DNA from: Chloroflexota bacterium
GTDB lineage: Bacteria; Chloroflexota; Anaerolineae; 4572-78; J111
Length of the DNA: 64,000 nt
Reading direction: 5' to 3'
NCBI GenBank assembly: GCA_016860845.1
Contig: BOKF01000007.1
Span: forward strand, 248,001-312,000
Position numbers and translations under genes: made by a program. Each line of letters starts with the position of its first letter. Positions within the stretch are counted from its first letter, which is position 1. Shown here piece by piece: positions 52,289 to 61,141 of the stretch. The notes under the pieces were generated by a model, which saw only the letters and a list, made by a program, of their open reading frames with translations, ran no database searches and was not told where the DNA came from.

Positions 52289-53287
52289 ATGATGAAAGAC
52301 ACTCTGCGCTTAAGCCTGCTTTGTTTGCTCCTACTCTTTTCTATTGCCTGCACTCCCTTAGGGGATGAAACGAAACCAAGACCGGCGGATTTCAGTCTCC
52401 AATACCATTGGTCGGAGAGCGCCTTGCCGCCGCCTTATCACTACGAGTACACCCTTCACCTCGGCCCCGGCTCGCAAGGGCTTATTGAGTTCTGGCCGGA
52501 CTATCCCAATCCTGGCATACCGATTTGGACCGAAACCTTTGAGTTAAAGGCGGGGGATTTAGAAAAGCTGTATACCCTTTTGCAAGCGAAAGGGTTGCTT
52601 GAAGCGCAGGAGCGATCCAGCCAGGGACCGCCGCCCGGCGCTCCAGCCGATGGGCTGCAAGTGACGGTGCAGGGCCGCCAGATTTCGCTGCCCAGCTATG
52701 TTGCCGGCGAGAAGGAAGCCGAAGGCATTGCCGAAGTGTACGAAGCAGTCAAGGCGCAGGTACCGGAGCCGATTTGGACTAAACTGATGGGGCAGTATGA
52801 GCAGTACCAGCAAGATTTCTTGGCCGGGCGACAGCCTGCGGGGAACACCTTCACACCGACCCCTACCCGCACTAGTGTTCCAACAGGAACGAATGAGGTG
52901 ATTGAGATTGACGGCTTTGAGGGGGTCATCTTCTCGGCCGAGAATGCGGAGACGACAGGTGTGGCTAACCAGGGTGAGACTTACTGGACGCCCTCACCGG
53001 CTGGTGTCTTAGCTTTGGAAAAACAGCTTGGCCCGTACTTGCAGGAGACCGCCCCGCAAGACTATCCAGGCCCTCTCAGAGGATTGTCTGAATACAAACG
53101 GCAATATGTAGGTCTTTTGGTCAACGAGCAGCAATTCATCCTGGTGAACTTTTTCTGCAGTGCCCACGGAATTGCCTGACAGCACGAATTTGTGTCTGTC
53201 GCCGATGGCGGCTCCTGCTACTTCGAGGTCAAGTACGAGGTAGAAACAGGCGATTTCTCAGCTTTATCCATCCATGGGGAGTCATAA
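52289..53287 (+). CDS. Lipoprotein with in-frame TGA near the C-terminus
   Basis: ATG at 52289. A lipoprotein signal (LRLSLLCLLLLFSIAC, lipobox SIAC) targets it to the cell surface. The mature part is a mixed alpha-beta domain with a Pro/Thr linker (TFTPTPTRTSVPTGTN near residue 190) followed by a second domain. The frame meets TGA at 53177-53179 (residue 297) right after FFCSAHGIA, then continues QHEFVSVADGGSCYFEVKYE to TAA at 53285. The continuation looks like genuine protein. A 6-pair hairpin follows the TGA at 24 bases. Nonsense mutation, sequencing error or selenocysteine are possible. Function unknown. Confidence 0.6.
53198..53212 (+). promoter_or_regulatory. Weak candidate SECIS hairpin of the lipoprotein gene
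   Basis: GTCGCC pairs with GGCGGC (one G-T wobble) around GAT. The loop starts 24 bases after the TGA with G first. The stem is short, so chance is a real option; it is listed because the spacing equals that at 24784. Confidence 0.3.
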
Positions 53288-53332
53288 ACGTCAAGCTGGG
53301 GGTGAAACAGCAAAAAGTGACACCATTAACTT

Positions 53333-53468
53333 GACAATGTCACATTAAAAAAATGGCTCACGGATGAACACAGATTTACACGGATAAGGTTAAAAATTAT
53401 AAAAATCTGTGTTTATCCGTGTTAATTTGTGAGCTAACTTACCCGGTACGTTTAAATGTGACATTGTC
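53333..53468. mobile_element. MITE-like palindromic element, 136 bases
   Basis: Perfect 14-base terminal arms GACAATGTCACATT and AATGTGACATTGTC. Inside, ACACAGATTT and AAATCTGTGT form a second hairpin, part of a CACGGATxAACACAGAT repeat found in many genomes. No coding capacity. Lies between the lipoprotein and the LDH2-type gene. Confidence 0.6.
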
Positions 53469-53484
53469 GAATTAAAAGACTCGC

Positions 53485-54579
53485 TTAACGACCCATAGGG
53501 GTAGGCGGAGAAACCCTTAACTTTTCCGACCAGGGCTGTAGGCTCGGCAGGATTGTGGGATACAAGGCGACGCCTTGCTCAACCTGCTCGGCCCGCAGCC
53601 GGAGCGCCCGGCTTCCCGGCAGACGAACCGGCGGGCTGCCCGGTTTGGGTGCGTTGTTGCGACAAGCCTCGGCCAGCCATTCTGTTTCCCTGAGGAAATT
53701 TTCTCGCCCCCCAAAAGCGGCCGGGTCAATCACTTGCAGCAACACCGAAGCCCCCCATTGCTGCGGCTGCTCCGAGCGGCCATGCCCCGCCAGCGCCGAA
53801 GTCAGGGCTTCGACCAAAAGACCCAAAGCGAAGCCTTTATAGCCCAGATCAGTTGCCCCAAGCGGTAGAATAGACCCAGGCGGGTCAGTAAACAGATCAG
53901 CCGGATTATCACTCACCTTGCCCTGGTTATCCAAAAGCCAGGGGCCGGGAAGTCGCTGCCCGGTCTGCTGTAATCGCCCGACAAGGCTCAGGCTGGTGGT
54001 GGACATACTTATATCGAGAATAATCGGTTCACCCAGGGTGGGTATCCCGGCCGCCACCGGATTAGGGGTATACAGCGGCTGAGTACCACCATAGGGGGCG
54101 ACCACTTTACCGGCAGGATCGGATGAAAGCAGGAGAATGAGCAAGCCCTGATCGGTGACTCTTTTAAGATAAGCCGCCAAACAGGCAATGTGATGGCTCT
54201 GCTGGATCGCCACCGTAACCACAGGATGAAGCTTAATTCGCTCACAGGCCAGGTCTATGGCTTTGACCACCAGCCAGGGGCCAGGCAGGTAGCGGCCATG
54301 CCAGGTGATGGCTGCCCCCCGATCGGTGATAATTTCCGGCTCGCCGGCGGTGGCCATCGAGCCTGCTTCCAATTCCCGGAGATAGACGGCGAGGAGTTGC
54401 AAGCCGTGGGTAGAATGTCCGAGCAGATCGGCTTCCACCAAAACTTCAGCAACAGTGTTAGCGCGCTCTGGAGCAAGCCCGGCCCTTTGTAATAACTCGC
54501 TGGACCATTTTATTAAATCTGTGGCGGCATAGCGCTCTGCTTGAAGCCCCTGGATTTGTTCGTTTGTCACTTGTTCCAC
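53485..54579 (-). CDS. LDH2-family (malate/L-lactate-type) NAD(P)-dependent oxidoreductase
   Basis: 364 residues. Family landmarks: STHGLQLLAVYLRELEAGSM, the catalytic-site region QQSHHIACLAAYLKRV, PNPVAAGIPTLGEPIILDISMS and LGYKGFALGLLVEALTSALAGHG. These enzymes reduce 2-keto acids or imines (malate, lactate, ureidoglycolate, delta1-piperideine-2-carboxylate). 19 bases separate it from the iron-type dehydrogenase upstream, so the two likely work on the same hydroxy-acid. Confidence 0.85.
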   Translation of the reverse strand: MEQVTNEQIQGLQAERYAATDLIKWSSELLQRAGLAPERANTVAEVLVEADLLGHSTHGLQLLAVYLRELEAGSMATAGEPEIITDRGAAITWHGRYLPGPWLVVKAIDLACERIKLHPVVTVAIQQSHHIACLAAYLKRVTDQGLLILLLSSDPAGKVVAPYGGTQPLYTPNPVAAGIPTLGEPIILDISMSTTSLSLVGRLQQTGQRLPGPWLLDNQGKVSDNPADLFTDPPGSILPLGATDLGYKGFALGLLVEALTSALAGHGRSEQPQQWGASVLLQVIDPAAFGGRENFLRETEWLAEACRNNAPKPGSPPVRLPGSRALRLRAEQVEQGVALYPTILPSLQPWSEKLRVSPPTPMGR

Positions 54580-54598
54580 TGTTATCTCCTGGAACTAT

Positions 54599-55876
54599 TT
54601 ACCAACAGGTCAGCGAATCTAGAAAAAGCTGTTTGAGGTCCTCAGCACTGGCCGGGCGAGGGGATAACTTGGTCACGCGATGCTGGGGCAGTGTCCCGGC
54701 CACCAACTGCTCTACGTCCTCCGGTCCAAAACCGACCGCGCTTAACCCATTGGGCATCCCCGTCCGGCGCATCAAATCAATTACGGCCCCGGCCAGCAAA
54801 TCGCCGGCGCCGGACGGGTCGGCCCCGGCAACGTCTACCCCCATTAACCGGGCTGCGTCCAGGTGGCGCTGCGGGTTGACCGGTGCAGTAAAGCGGAAGA
54901 CGGCCGGCGCGTTCAAAATGACTGACATCCCGTGCGGAATGATGGGATGAGCGGAGGTGTACCCTTCCGGTTTGAAAGCGCGGACCATCCCGGAGACCGG
55001 GTAGGACATGCCGTGGGGCAGATGCACCCCGGCATTCCCAAAACCAACCCCGGCAAAGGCCGCCGCCAGGAGCATCTGCCCGCGCGCCTCATCATCTTCA
55101 GGATCGTCAATGGCCTGGATCAGGTTTTGGGAAACGATTTCGATGGCCCGTGCGGCCCAGATATCGCTGATGGGGTTGGAACCCTGGTAGGCCGGCCGCA
55201 GGCTGAGCTGTTCGGGCGCGGGTCGCTGGTTGTAGGGGAGCGCGGTCATCGACTCCAGGGCGTGGCTGAGCACGTCCAGCCCGCTGCACGCGGCGACCAT
55301 CTTGGGCAAAGTGCGGGTGTTATCGGGATCAATGATGCCCATCACCGGGCGCAGGGCGCGATGGGCAATCCCGGTTTTGGCGTGCATTTCCAGGAAATCA
55401 AAAATCGCTACCCCGGTTGTTTCGCTGCCGGTGCCGGCGGTGGTCGGTATGGCAATTAAGGGTTTCAGGCGTCCGGGTACGGGCTGTCCTTGGCCAATCG
55501 GGGGGTTGACGTAGGTCAGGAAATCCGCCGGGTAGGTGGCGTATAAGTTGGCGGCTTTAGCCGTGTCCATACTGGAACCACCGCCGACGGCGACATAGCC
55601 ATCGAAATTCCCCTCCGTGGCGAATTGAATCGCCTCCTTGAATGAGATATCGGTTGGCTCGACCCGCACCTGGTCGAACAGAACGGCGTCAAGGCCCTCC
55701 GCACGCAAGGCGGTCAGGGTCACAGCAACCGGCTCCAGAGGGGCCAGGTTAGGATCGGTCACGACCATGACCCGCCGGGCGCCAAACTGTTTCAGATCAT
55801 GGCCGACCTCGCGCGTCGCACCGGGGCCGAATTTGATGCTGGACGTATCCATGGTAAATATGGTTTCAAACGTCAT
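54599..55876 (-). CDS. Iron-containing alcohol dehydrogenase, hydroxyacid-oxoacid transhydrogenase-like
   Basis: 425 residues. MTFETIFTMDTSSIKFGPGATREVG, GGGSSMDTAKAANLYATYP, IPTTAGTGSETTGVAIFD and metal-ligand regions SGLDVLSHALES and LPHGMSYPVSG match the ADHFE1/HOT branch, which couples oxidation of 4-hydroxybutyrate to reduction of 2-oxoglutarate. Iron ligands Asp and three His are in place. Together with the LDH2 gene it suggests 2- or 4-hydroxyacid turnover. Confidence 0.85.
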   Translation of the reverse strand: MTFETIFTMDTSSIKFGPGATREVGHDLKQFGARRVMVVTDPNLAPLEPVAVTLTALRAEGLDAVLFDQVRVEPTDISFKEAIQFATEGNFDGYVAVGGGSSMDTAKAANLYATYPADFLTYVNPPIGQGQPVPGRLKPLIAIPTTAGTGSETTGVAIFDFLEMHAKTGIAHRALRPVMGIIDPDNTRTLPKMVAACSGLDVLSHALESMTALPYNQRPAPEQLSLRPAYQGSNPISDIWAARAIEIVSQNLIQAIDDPEDDEARGQMLLAAAFAGVGFGNAGVHLPHGMSYPVSGMVRAFKPEGYTSAHPIIPHGMSVILNAPAVFRFTAPVNPQRHLDAARLMGVDVAGADPSGAGDLLAGAVIDLMRRTGMPNGLSAVGFGPEDVEQLVAGTLPQHRVTKLSPRPASAEDLKQLFLDSLTCW

Positions 55877-56067
55877 TGTTTTTACCTGCCTGTTAATGGA
55901 TTGGGAAATATAAAAGCATTCTGGGCAGAAAACTCAACGGGGTGAATTCCATTCGATTGGCCTTTTCTGCCATAAAGATGCCTCTCTTCGCCCGAATCCT
56001 AACGTCATCTGCGCCATTGCGCAAATTATCCTGGCTGCACGGATGAGGCTACCAACTTTTCCGCTTC

Positions 56068-56111
56068 GTAACGCTGCCCGTAACGATCAGTAGATACCTT
56101 CAGGCTAAACT
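56068..56111 (+). promoter_or_regulatory. GTAACG direct-repeat operator with -10-like box
   Basis: GTAACG-CTGCCC-GTAACG at 56068-56085, then CTAAACT at 56105-56111. Half-site spacing (12) and distance to CTAAACT (25) equal those at 52182-52225. It lies 30-75 bases before the TPM gene start. Confidence 0.55.
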
Positions 56112-56142
56112 ATGGACAGTAACACCCTTACCGGAAAGGATC

Positions 56143-56964
56143 ATGCGTATGAGAAAGATGCTTGGCTTTTTGTTTGGCCTGCTGGTGAGCCTGTGGTTAG
56201 GAGTCTCCCTGGCCGTGGCCCAATCCGGTTACCCCCAACCCACCGACCCCTACATCAATGACTTGGCTCATCTATTGAACGAGAGTGATGCGGCCAGTAT
56301 CACTAAACTGCTCAATGAACTCAAACGCCAAAGAGGCATCGAAGCGACAGTCGTCACCCTCAACTCGATCCACGATTACCCCACCGGCGATGAAACTATC
56401 GAAGCCTTTGCCACCCACCTTTTCAACACCTGGGGCATTGGCGACAAGGCCAACCACAAGGGGGTGCTGATTTTGGTGGCGGTGCAAGACCGTAAAGTGC
56501 GGATTGAGCTAGGGACCGGCTATGAAAGCCAGTATAATGACGAGATGCAGCAGATCATCAACGAGCACATGCTCCCGGCTTTCAAACAGGGTGATTACAG
56601 CCGCGGTCTCTACCAGGGGACCAGAGCGATTATAGCGACTCTGACCGGCGTTTGGCCGCCCGATGAGCGGCCGGTTCAATCAAGGGGTGGGGGCAGTAAT
56701 GTGCCGGTCACGGGGGTCTCGTCGCGCCAACAGAGTGACAACCGGATGGGGATTTTTCTCTTTGGCGCCTTTGTGGTGATCGTCGGCTATTTGATTCTGG
56801 CGCACATTTTTGGTTGGCCGGTAGGGAACAGCCGGTCTGATGATGATGACAATCACCCTTCATGGTCGTCTCGGTCCAGCAGCAGCCATTCCAGTAGCTC
56901 TTCCAGTAACAATTCATTTGGCGGCGGCCGCTCGTCAGGCGGGGGGGCCAGCGGCAGTTGGTAG
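56143..56964 (+). CDS. TPM-domain membrane protein (YgcG-like)
   Basis: 273 residues. Signal peptide (1-26, ending AVAQ), then a TPM domain (INDLAHLLNESDAASITKLLNEL; GVLILVAVQDRKVRIELGTG), a membrane segment (IFLFGAFVVIVGYLILAHIFG near 208-228) and a Ser-rich tail ending in Gly/Ser repeats and GSW. TPM proteins of bacteria have unclear roles (photosystem repair in plants; a possible acid phosphatase or protein-quality function). Behind a GTAACG operator. Confidence 0.82.
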   Translation: MRMRKMLGFLFGLLVSLWLGVSLAVAQSGYPQPTDPYINDLAHLLNESDAASITKLLNELKRQRGIEATVVTLNSIHDYPTGDETIEAFATHLFNTWGIGDKANHKGVLILVAVQDRKVRIELGTGYESQYNDEMQQIINEHMLPAFKQGDYSRGLYQGTRAIIATLTGVWPPDERPVQSRGGGSNVPVTGVSSRQQSDNRMGIFLFGAFVVIVGYLILAHIFGWPVGNSRSDDDDNHPSWSSRSSSSHSSSSSSNNSFGGGRSSGGGASGSW

Positions 56965-56968
56965 CGTT

Positions 56969-57709
56969 TTAATAAACCATCTCGCCGCGGACAAAGGCGG
57001 CGGTGCGCGGGTCGGAGGGGGTCTCAAAAAAGGTCGAGGTAGCGGCAATTTCCACCAGGCGACCCTCCAGGAGCAGGCTGGTGCGATGGGCCAGCCGCTT
57101 GGCCTGAAAAACGTTGTGGGTGACCAGCACCACCGTCGTACCCTTCTGACGATTTTCCTCAGCCACAATATCCTCAATCAGCTTGACATTGTAGGGATCA
57201 AGGTTGGCCGTGGGTTCGTCGAGCAGCAGCACGGTTGGCTGAATGACCAGGGCACGGGCCAGAGCCACTCGCTGCGCTTCACCGCCGCTTAAGGTGCGAG
57301 CTGACTGGTGGGCCAGTTTGCTCAGGCCAACCCGTTCCAGGGCCTCCGTCACGGCCCGGTCAATGATCTTTTTATCCTGGCCGCGCACTTTCAGGCCATA
57401 GGCCACGTTGGCGGCCACGGAGCGATTGAGCAGCACCGGGGTTTGGAAGACGGTCGTCACCTGGCGGCGCGTCTCCAACGGCAGGGTGCTTCCGTTCGGG
57501 GAACTCTGTTCAAAGGTCAGGTCGCCGTTGGTGGGCCGCTCCAAAAAGTTGAGCAGGCGCAGCAAGGTACTCTTTCCCGTGCCGCTGGGGCCGACAATAG
57601 CCAGAATTTCACCCTCATAAATCTCCAGCCAATCTATCTGGACGATGGGGCGGCCATTATAACTCTGGGTCAGATTGCAAAGTTGATAAATCACTCGACC
57701 GGCCATCAA
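56969..57709 (-). CDS. tupC: ABC transporter ATPase, tungstate type
   Basis: 246 residues. Walker A GPSGTGKST, Q-loop VFQTPVL, signature LSGGEAQRVALARAL, Walker B TVLLLDEPTANLD and switch His in VLVTHN. With the permease and TupA-like protein upstream it forms a complete uptake system; its oxyanion is probably tungstate. Cytoplasmic face of the membrane. Confidence 0.82.
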   Translation of the reverse strand: MMAGRVIYQLCNLTQSYNGRPIVQIDWLEIYEGEILAIVGPSGTGKSTLLRLLNFLERPTNGDLTFEQSSPNGSTLPLETRRQVTTVFQTPVLLNRSVAANVAYGLKVRGQDKKIIDRAVTEALERVGLSKLAHQSARTLSGGEAQRVALARALVIQPTVLLLDEPTANLDPYNVKLIEDIVAEENRQKGTTVVLVTHNVFQAKRLAHRTSLLLEGRLVEIAATSTFFETPSDPRTAAFVRGEMVY

Positions 57710-57720
57710 ATTGTCACCTG

Positions 57721-58419
57721 CTACCTGTTAATATCCCGACCCTGCAAGTGGGTCATCATAAAATTCGTACAGAAAGATAGAATGAGCAAAATAATACCCA
57801 GGGCAATGGCCAAATCGAAATTCCCTTTCTGCGTTTCCAAAATTATCGCGCTGGTCAGGGTACGGGTTTTCCCGGCGATATTGCCGCCGGTCAACATGAC
57901 CGCGCCCACCTCGGAAATGACCGCGCCAAAGCCGGCTGCCATCGAGACGATCACGCCCACCCGGGCCTCCAGCAAAATAGCCACGGTCGCCTGCCAATCG
58001 GTAGCGCCCAACGCCCGTAACTGCTGCCGCAGATTAGGATTGACGCTCATCACCGCCGCCATGGTAAAACCGGCCACCAGGGGAAAAGCGATGATGGTCT
58101 GAGCTACGCTCATCGCTCTAGGGGTGAACAGCCAGCCCAAGGGGCCAAAGGGGCCGCTGCGAGAGAACATCAAATAGACAAACAGACCGATAACCACCGG
58201 CGGAAAGCCCATCCCGGTGTAAAGCAGGGCCATCACCAGCCGCCGCCCGGGGAACCGCTTCAACCCCAGGAACGCGCCCAGGGGAATGCCTACCAGGGAA
58301 CTAAACAACAGCGACACCCCGGCGATCAGCAGCGATAACCAGATGACTTCATACAGCGCCGGGCTGAACCCAAAGATCAGTTCAAAAGCCTGGATGAATC
58401 CTTGAAATAAATCGTTCAT
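57721..58419 (-). CDS. tupB: ABC transporter permease, tungstate type
   Basis: 232 residues with five or six membrane segments. The EAA loop is seen as LRALGATDWQATVAILLEARVG. The region GFGAVISEVGAVMLTGGNIAGKTRTLTSAI is characteristic of TupB-like and sulfate/molybdate permeases. Eleven bases from the ATPase gene. Confidence 0.82.
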   Translation of the reverse strand: MNDLFQGFIQAFELIFGFSPALYEVIWLSLLIAGVSLLFSSLVGIPLGAFLGLKRFPGRRLVMALLYTGMGFPPVVIGLFVYLMFSRSGPFGPLGWLFTPRAMSVAQTIIAFPLVAGFTMAAVMSVNPNLRQQLRALGATDWQATVAILLEARVGVIVSMAAGFGAVISEVGAVMLTGGNIAGKTRTLTSAIILETQKGNFDLAIALGIILLILSFCTNFMMTHLQGRDINR

Positions 58420-58429
58420 GGCCCTGTGA

Positions 58430-58508
58430 GGAGGATAGAAGATAGTAGATGGTAGATGATAATTGCTATCCTCTATCTTCTATCTTCTATTCCATCCTCT
58501 ATCCTCTA
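58430..58508. repeat. GATAGAAGATAG-type short repeat cluster
   Basis: Several copies of GATAGAAGATAG/CTATCTTCTATC on both strands fill the spacer between the binding-protein and permease genes and can pair with each other. Such a hairpin could lower downstream expression relative to the binding protein. Confidence 0.5.
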
Positions 58509-58509
58509 A

Positions 58510-59703
58510 TTACTGCGGTTTAGCTGCGTTCCAGGCGGTCGAGTCGGGCACAAAAAGAGGCTGGCCAAATTTATCCGCCCCAAACTGGCTGATCAAGGTT
58601 TGCGTCTCCAGCGAGGTCATCCATTCGACAAAGGCATGCGCTCCCGCCGCGTTGACACTGGGGCACTTCTCCGGGTTTACTTCAATGACCCCATAAGGAT
58701 TGAACAGACGCGAATCGCCTTCGACCAAAATCTCCAACTCCGTCCCTTCCAGCTTGCGGGCCAGGTAGGTCGCCCGGTCGCTGAGGGTGTAGGCCTGCTG
58801 TTCGTTGGCGATGGTCAGCACGGCGCCCATCCCCTGTCCCACCGACTGGTACCAGTCGCCTTCGGGGCGCTTGTAGGGCTTGGTCGGGTCCACATCGGCA
58901 GCTTCAATCAGGGTCAAGCCCGTCGCTTCCCACAAGCTTTGCTCTTTGGTGTGCGTGCCGGAATTGTCGCCCCGCGAAATGAACGGACTTTGGGTTTCGG
59001 AAATTTTGATCAGGGCAGCGCCGGCGTCGGTCATTCCTTTAATTCCGGCCGGGTCTGAGGCCGGACCAACGATGACAAAGTCGTTGTACATCACATCTTG
59101 CCGGTTGATTCCCGCGCCATCGGCCACAAAGGCATCTTCCTGCTTGCGAGCGTGGACCAGCACCACGTCGGCGTCGCAGTTGCGGCCCAATTCGATGGAC
59201 TGGCCCGTACCGACGGCGATCACTTCCACATCCGCGCCGTAGCGGGTTTCAAAATCGGGCAGGATTACGTCCAGCAAGCCAGAGTCCTGGGTGCTGGTGG
59301 TAGTCGCCAAAACCAGCCGGCCGACCTGCTGCCCGGTCGGCTGAGCGGGTGAGACCGCTACTTCCGGCGCGGCCAGCGAGCGCTCCAGTAAAGCTTCAGC
59401 GTCGGCAGGGCTGGGGACGCACAATTTCCAGCCAACTTCGATGACATCCACATTTTCGATGGCGGCAAAGCTGCTGTCTTCGGCATTTTTGGCATTGGTG
59501 GCTTCGGCAATGGCCGGGTAGGCCAGCACATCGCCATACGCTTTTTCGGCGATTTTCGACAGCCAGTCGTCGGCCTGGACAACAACCTCCTGCTCGCAAA
59601 CGACCGCGCCTTGTAACGGCGGCGCAGCGATAGCCGCCGGAACCAGGCTGCCGAGAATGAGCGCCAACAGAACAAACACGAAAAGAAATCTTTTGATTTG
59701 CAT
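58510..59703 (-). CDS. tupA: TupA-like tungstate-binding protein with N-terminal LysM domain
   Basis: 397 residues. Signal peptide (1-27), LysM-like domain (residues 36-98: VQADDWLSKIAEKAYGDVLAYP to VIEVGWKLCVP; Cys36 and Cys95 bracket it), Pro-rich linker, then a periplasmic-type oxyanion-binding domain starting LATTTSTQDSGLLDVILP with DVVLVHARKQEDAFV, typical of TupA. The LysM part is closely related to that of the Met-rich protein at 18580. LysM could hold the binding protein at the cell wall, an unusual solution in place of a lipid anchor. Confidence 0.83.
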   Translation of the reverse strand: MQIKRFLFVFVLLALILGSLVPAAIAAPPLQGAVVCEQEVVVQADDWLSKIAEKAYGDVLAYPAIAEATNAKNAEDSSFAAIENVDVIEVGWKLCVPSPADAEALLERSLAAPEVAVSPAQPTGQQVGRLVLATTTSTQDSGLLDVILPDFETRYGADVEVIAVGTGQSIELGRNCDADVVLVHARKQEDAFVADGAGINRQDVMYNDFVIVGPASDPAGIKGMTDAGAALIKISETQSPFISRGDNSGTHTKEQSLWEATGLTLIEAADVDPTKPYKRPEGDWYQSVGQGMGAVLTIANEQQAYTLSDRATYLARKLEGTELEILVEGDSRLFNPYGVIEVNPEKCPSVNAAGAHAFVEWMTSLETQTLISQFGADKFGQPLFVPDSTAWNAAKPQ

Positions 59704-59788
59704 AGCCTAAAATCCTTTCTTCTTATCTCCTTATTGATTTATTTGAATGAGCGCCTCAATGACACTCACTACCCAACAAGCTTGGTCG

Positions 59789-60883
59789 TTATTCCACCCA
59801 CTGCACCCGGCCTGTTTCGCGGACTTCGTACCCCCCCAGCGCGGTCATGTCCGCTTTGGCGGTATCGGTCGCCAGCCAGTGCGCCAGGGCCTGAACGGGT
59901 GAAGCGCTCCACACCTCCGCCGGAATGACCAGGTCGTACCGCTCCAGGGTTAAGGGAATGAAACGCAGCCCAAAAGCCAGAGCCGCGGCCTCGACCCCCA
60001 GCCCCACATCGGCCTGGCCTTCGGCAATCATCTGGGCCACTTCGGAGTGGGTAGATTTTTCCTGCTCATAGCCGGGCAGTTGCTCCGGGGTTATCCCCAA
60101 TTGGTGCAGGTGGGCGTCAAGCCAGACCCGTGTGCCGGCGCCACGCTGGCGATTGATAAAGCGCAGGCCGGAGTGGGCCAGCTCTTCCAGAGTGGACACT
60201 ACCGCCGGGTTCGTCGTGGAAACGATAAAACCCAGGCGGCGATGGGCTAGGGTCAACAAGGCGACCCGCTGCCCCGGCAGCAGCCGCCGGACAAAGGGGA
60301 TGTTGTAGGTATCGCTCTCCTCGTCCCACAGGTGGCAGCCGGCCAGATCAGCCTCGCCCTCGGCCAGGGCAATCAAGCCGCCCAAACTGCCGGTGAAGGT
60401 TAGTTGGGGCGTCTCACCGGGGGCAAAGTCGGCAAACCGGGCGGCGATGAGGGCCACTGCCGGGTCGTGGCTGCCGACAAAGCGCAGGCGCTGCTCCGCA
60501 AGCTGAACGTGGGTATGGTTTAGGGTCCGCCAGCGATCCAGGGCAATCCGTACCGCCTGTTCCGCTTCAAGCGGGGTATAACCTGCCGTCAGCGCCTCCA
60601 GCAGAAACGCCTCAGCCCGATGCACCAGGGCGGCCCGGCGCAGCGGTGTCTCCAGCGTGGCCGGGATGGCCGCCATCACGTGAGTCCCCTGGCCGGGGCG
60701 GCTGGTCACCAATCCCTGGCGGGCCAACTCCTCGTAGGCCCGTTGAATCGTGCCGATGGTGCAGTTCCAGCGAGCGGCCATCTCGCGCACCGAAGGCAGC
60801 CGGTCGCCGGGATGGAGGACCTCATTGCGTATATCCTGCCGGATGGTCTCGGCAATTTGGTAATAAAGATAGCTCCTGTCCAT
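59789..60883 (-). CDS. GntR-type HTH regulator with periplasmic-binding-protein-like sensor domain
   Basis: 364 residues. Winged helix at residues 1-75 (IAETIRQDIRNEVLHPGDRLPSVREMAARW, TIQRAYEELARQGLV). From about residue 120 a PBP-type domain follows (LRFVGSHDPAVALIAARFADF; QRGAGTRVWLDAHL; GQADVGLGVEAAALAFGL), as in molybdate/tungstate-responsive fusions. It heads the tungstate operon (86 bases upstream of tupA) and probably senses the oxyanion directly. Confidence 0.82.
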   Translation of the reverse strand: MDRSYLYYQIAETIRQDIRNEVLHPGDRLPSVREMAARWNCTIGTIQRAYEELARQGLVTSRPGQGTHVMAAIPATLETPLRRAALVHRAEAFLLEALTAGYTPLEAEQAVRIALDRWRTLNHTHVQLAEQRLRFVGSHDPAVALIAARFADFAPGETPQLTFTGSLGGLIALAEGEADLAGCHLWDEESDTYNIPFVRRLLPGQRVALLTLAHRRLGFIVSTTNPAVVSTLEELAHSGLRFINRQRGAGTRVWLDAHLHQLGITPEQLPGYEQEKSTHSEVAQMIAEGQADVGLGVEAAALAFGLRFIPLTLERYDLVIPAEVWSASPVQALAHWLATDTAKADMTALGGYEVRETGRVQWVE

Positions 60884-61141
60884 GCTGCCGATACCTGTCT
60901 ATAGTTGGGCCGACCTGATAATCTGGATCTCTAAAAGCATTGTTGAGGGAATAGGGATCGCTTCGTGAGTAGTTGCAAGTAAAATCAATCGCGACCGCTG
61001 GTGCATGCTGGCACCTCAAAAGAGATGTATATTTGAGAGGATGCAATTATACTATACTGTTAAAGAGAAGACAAAAATCACTTTTTGGGTTCGGCGGACA
61101 AATTCACTCAGGAGCGATGTCTTACCGTAAAAACGGTGATG

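Noticed and set aside
24590..53287. Genetic code with TGA as Trp for the whole genome
   Set aside because: Many genes in the window end at TGA with unrelated sequence behind (for example 4819, 16700, 24484, 32950), and Trp is encoded by TGG throughout, including next to the in-frame TGA.
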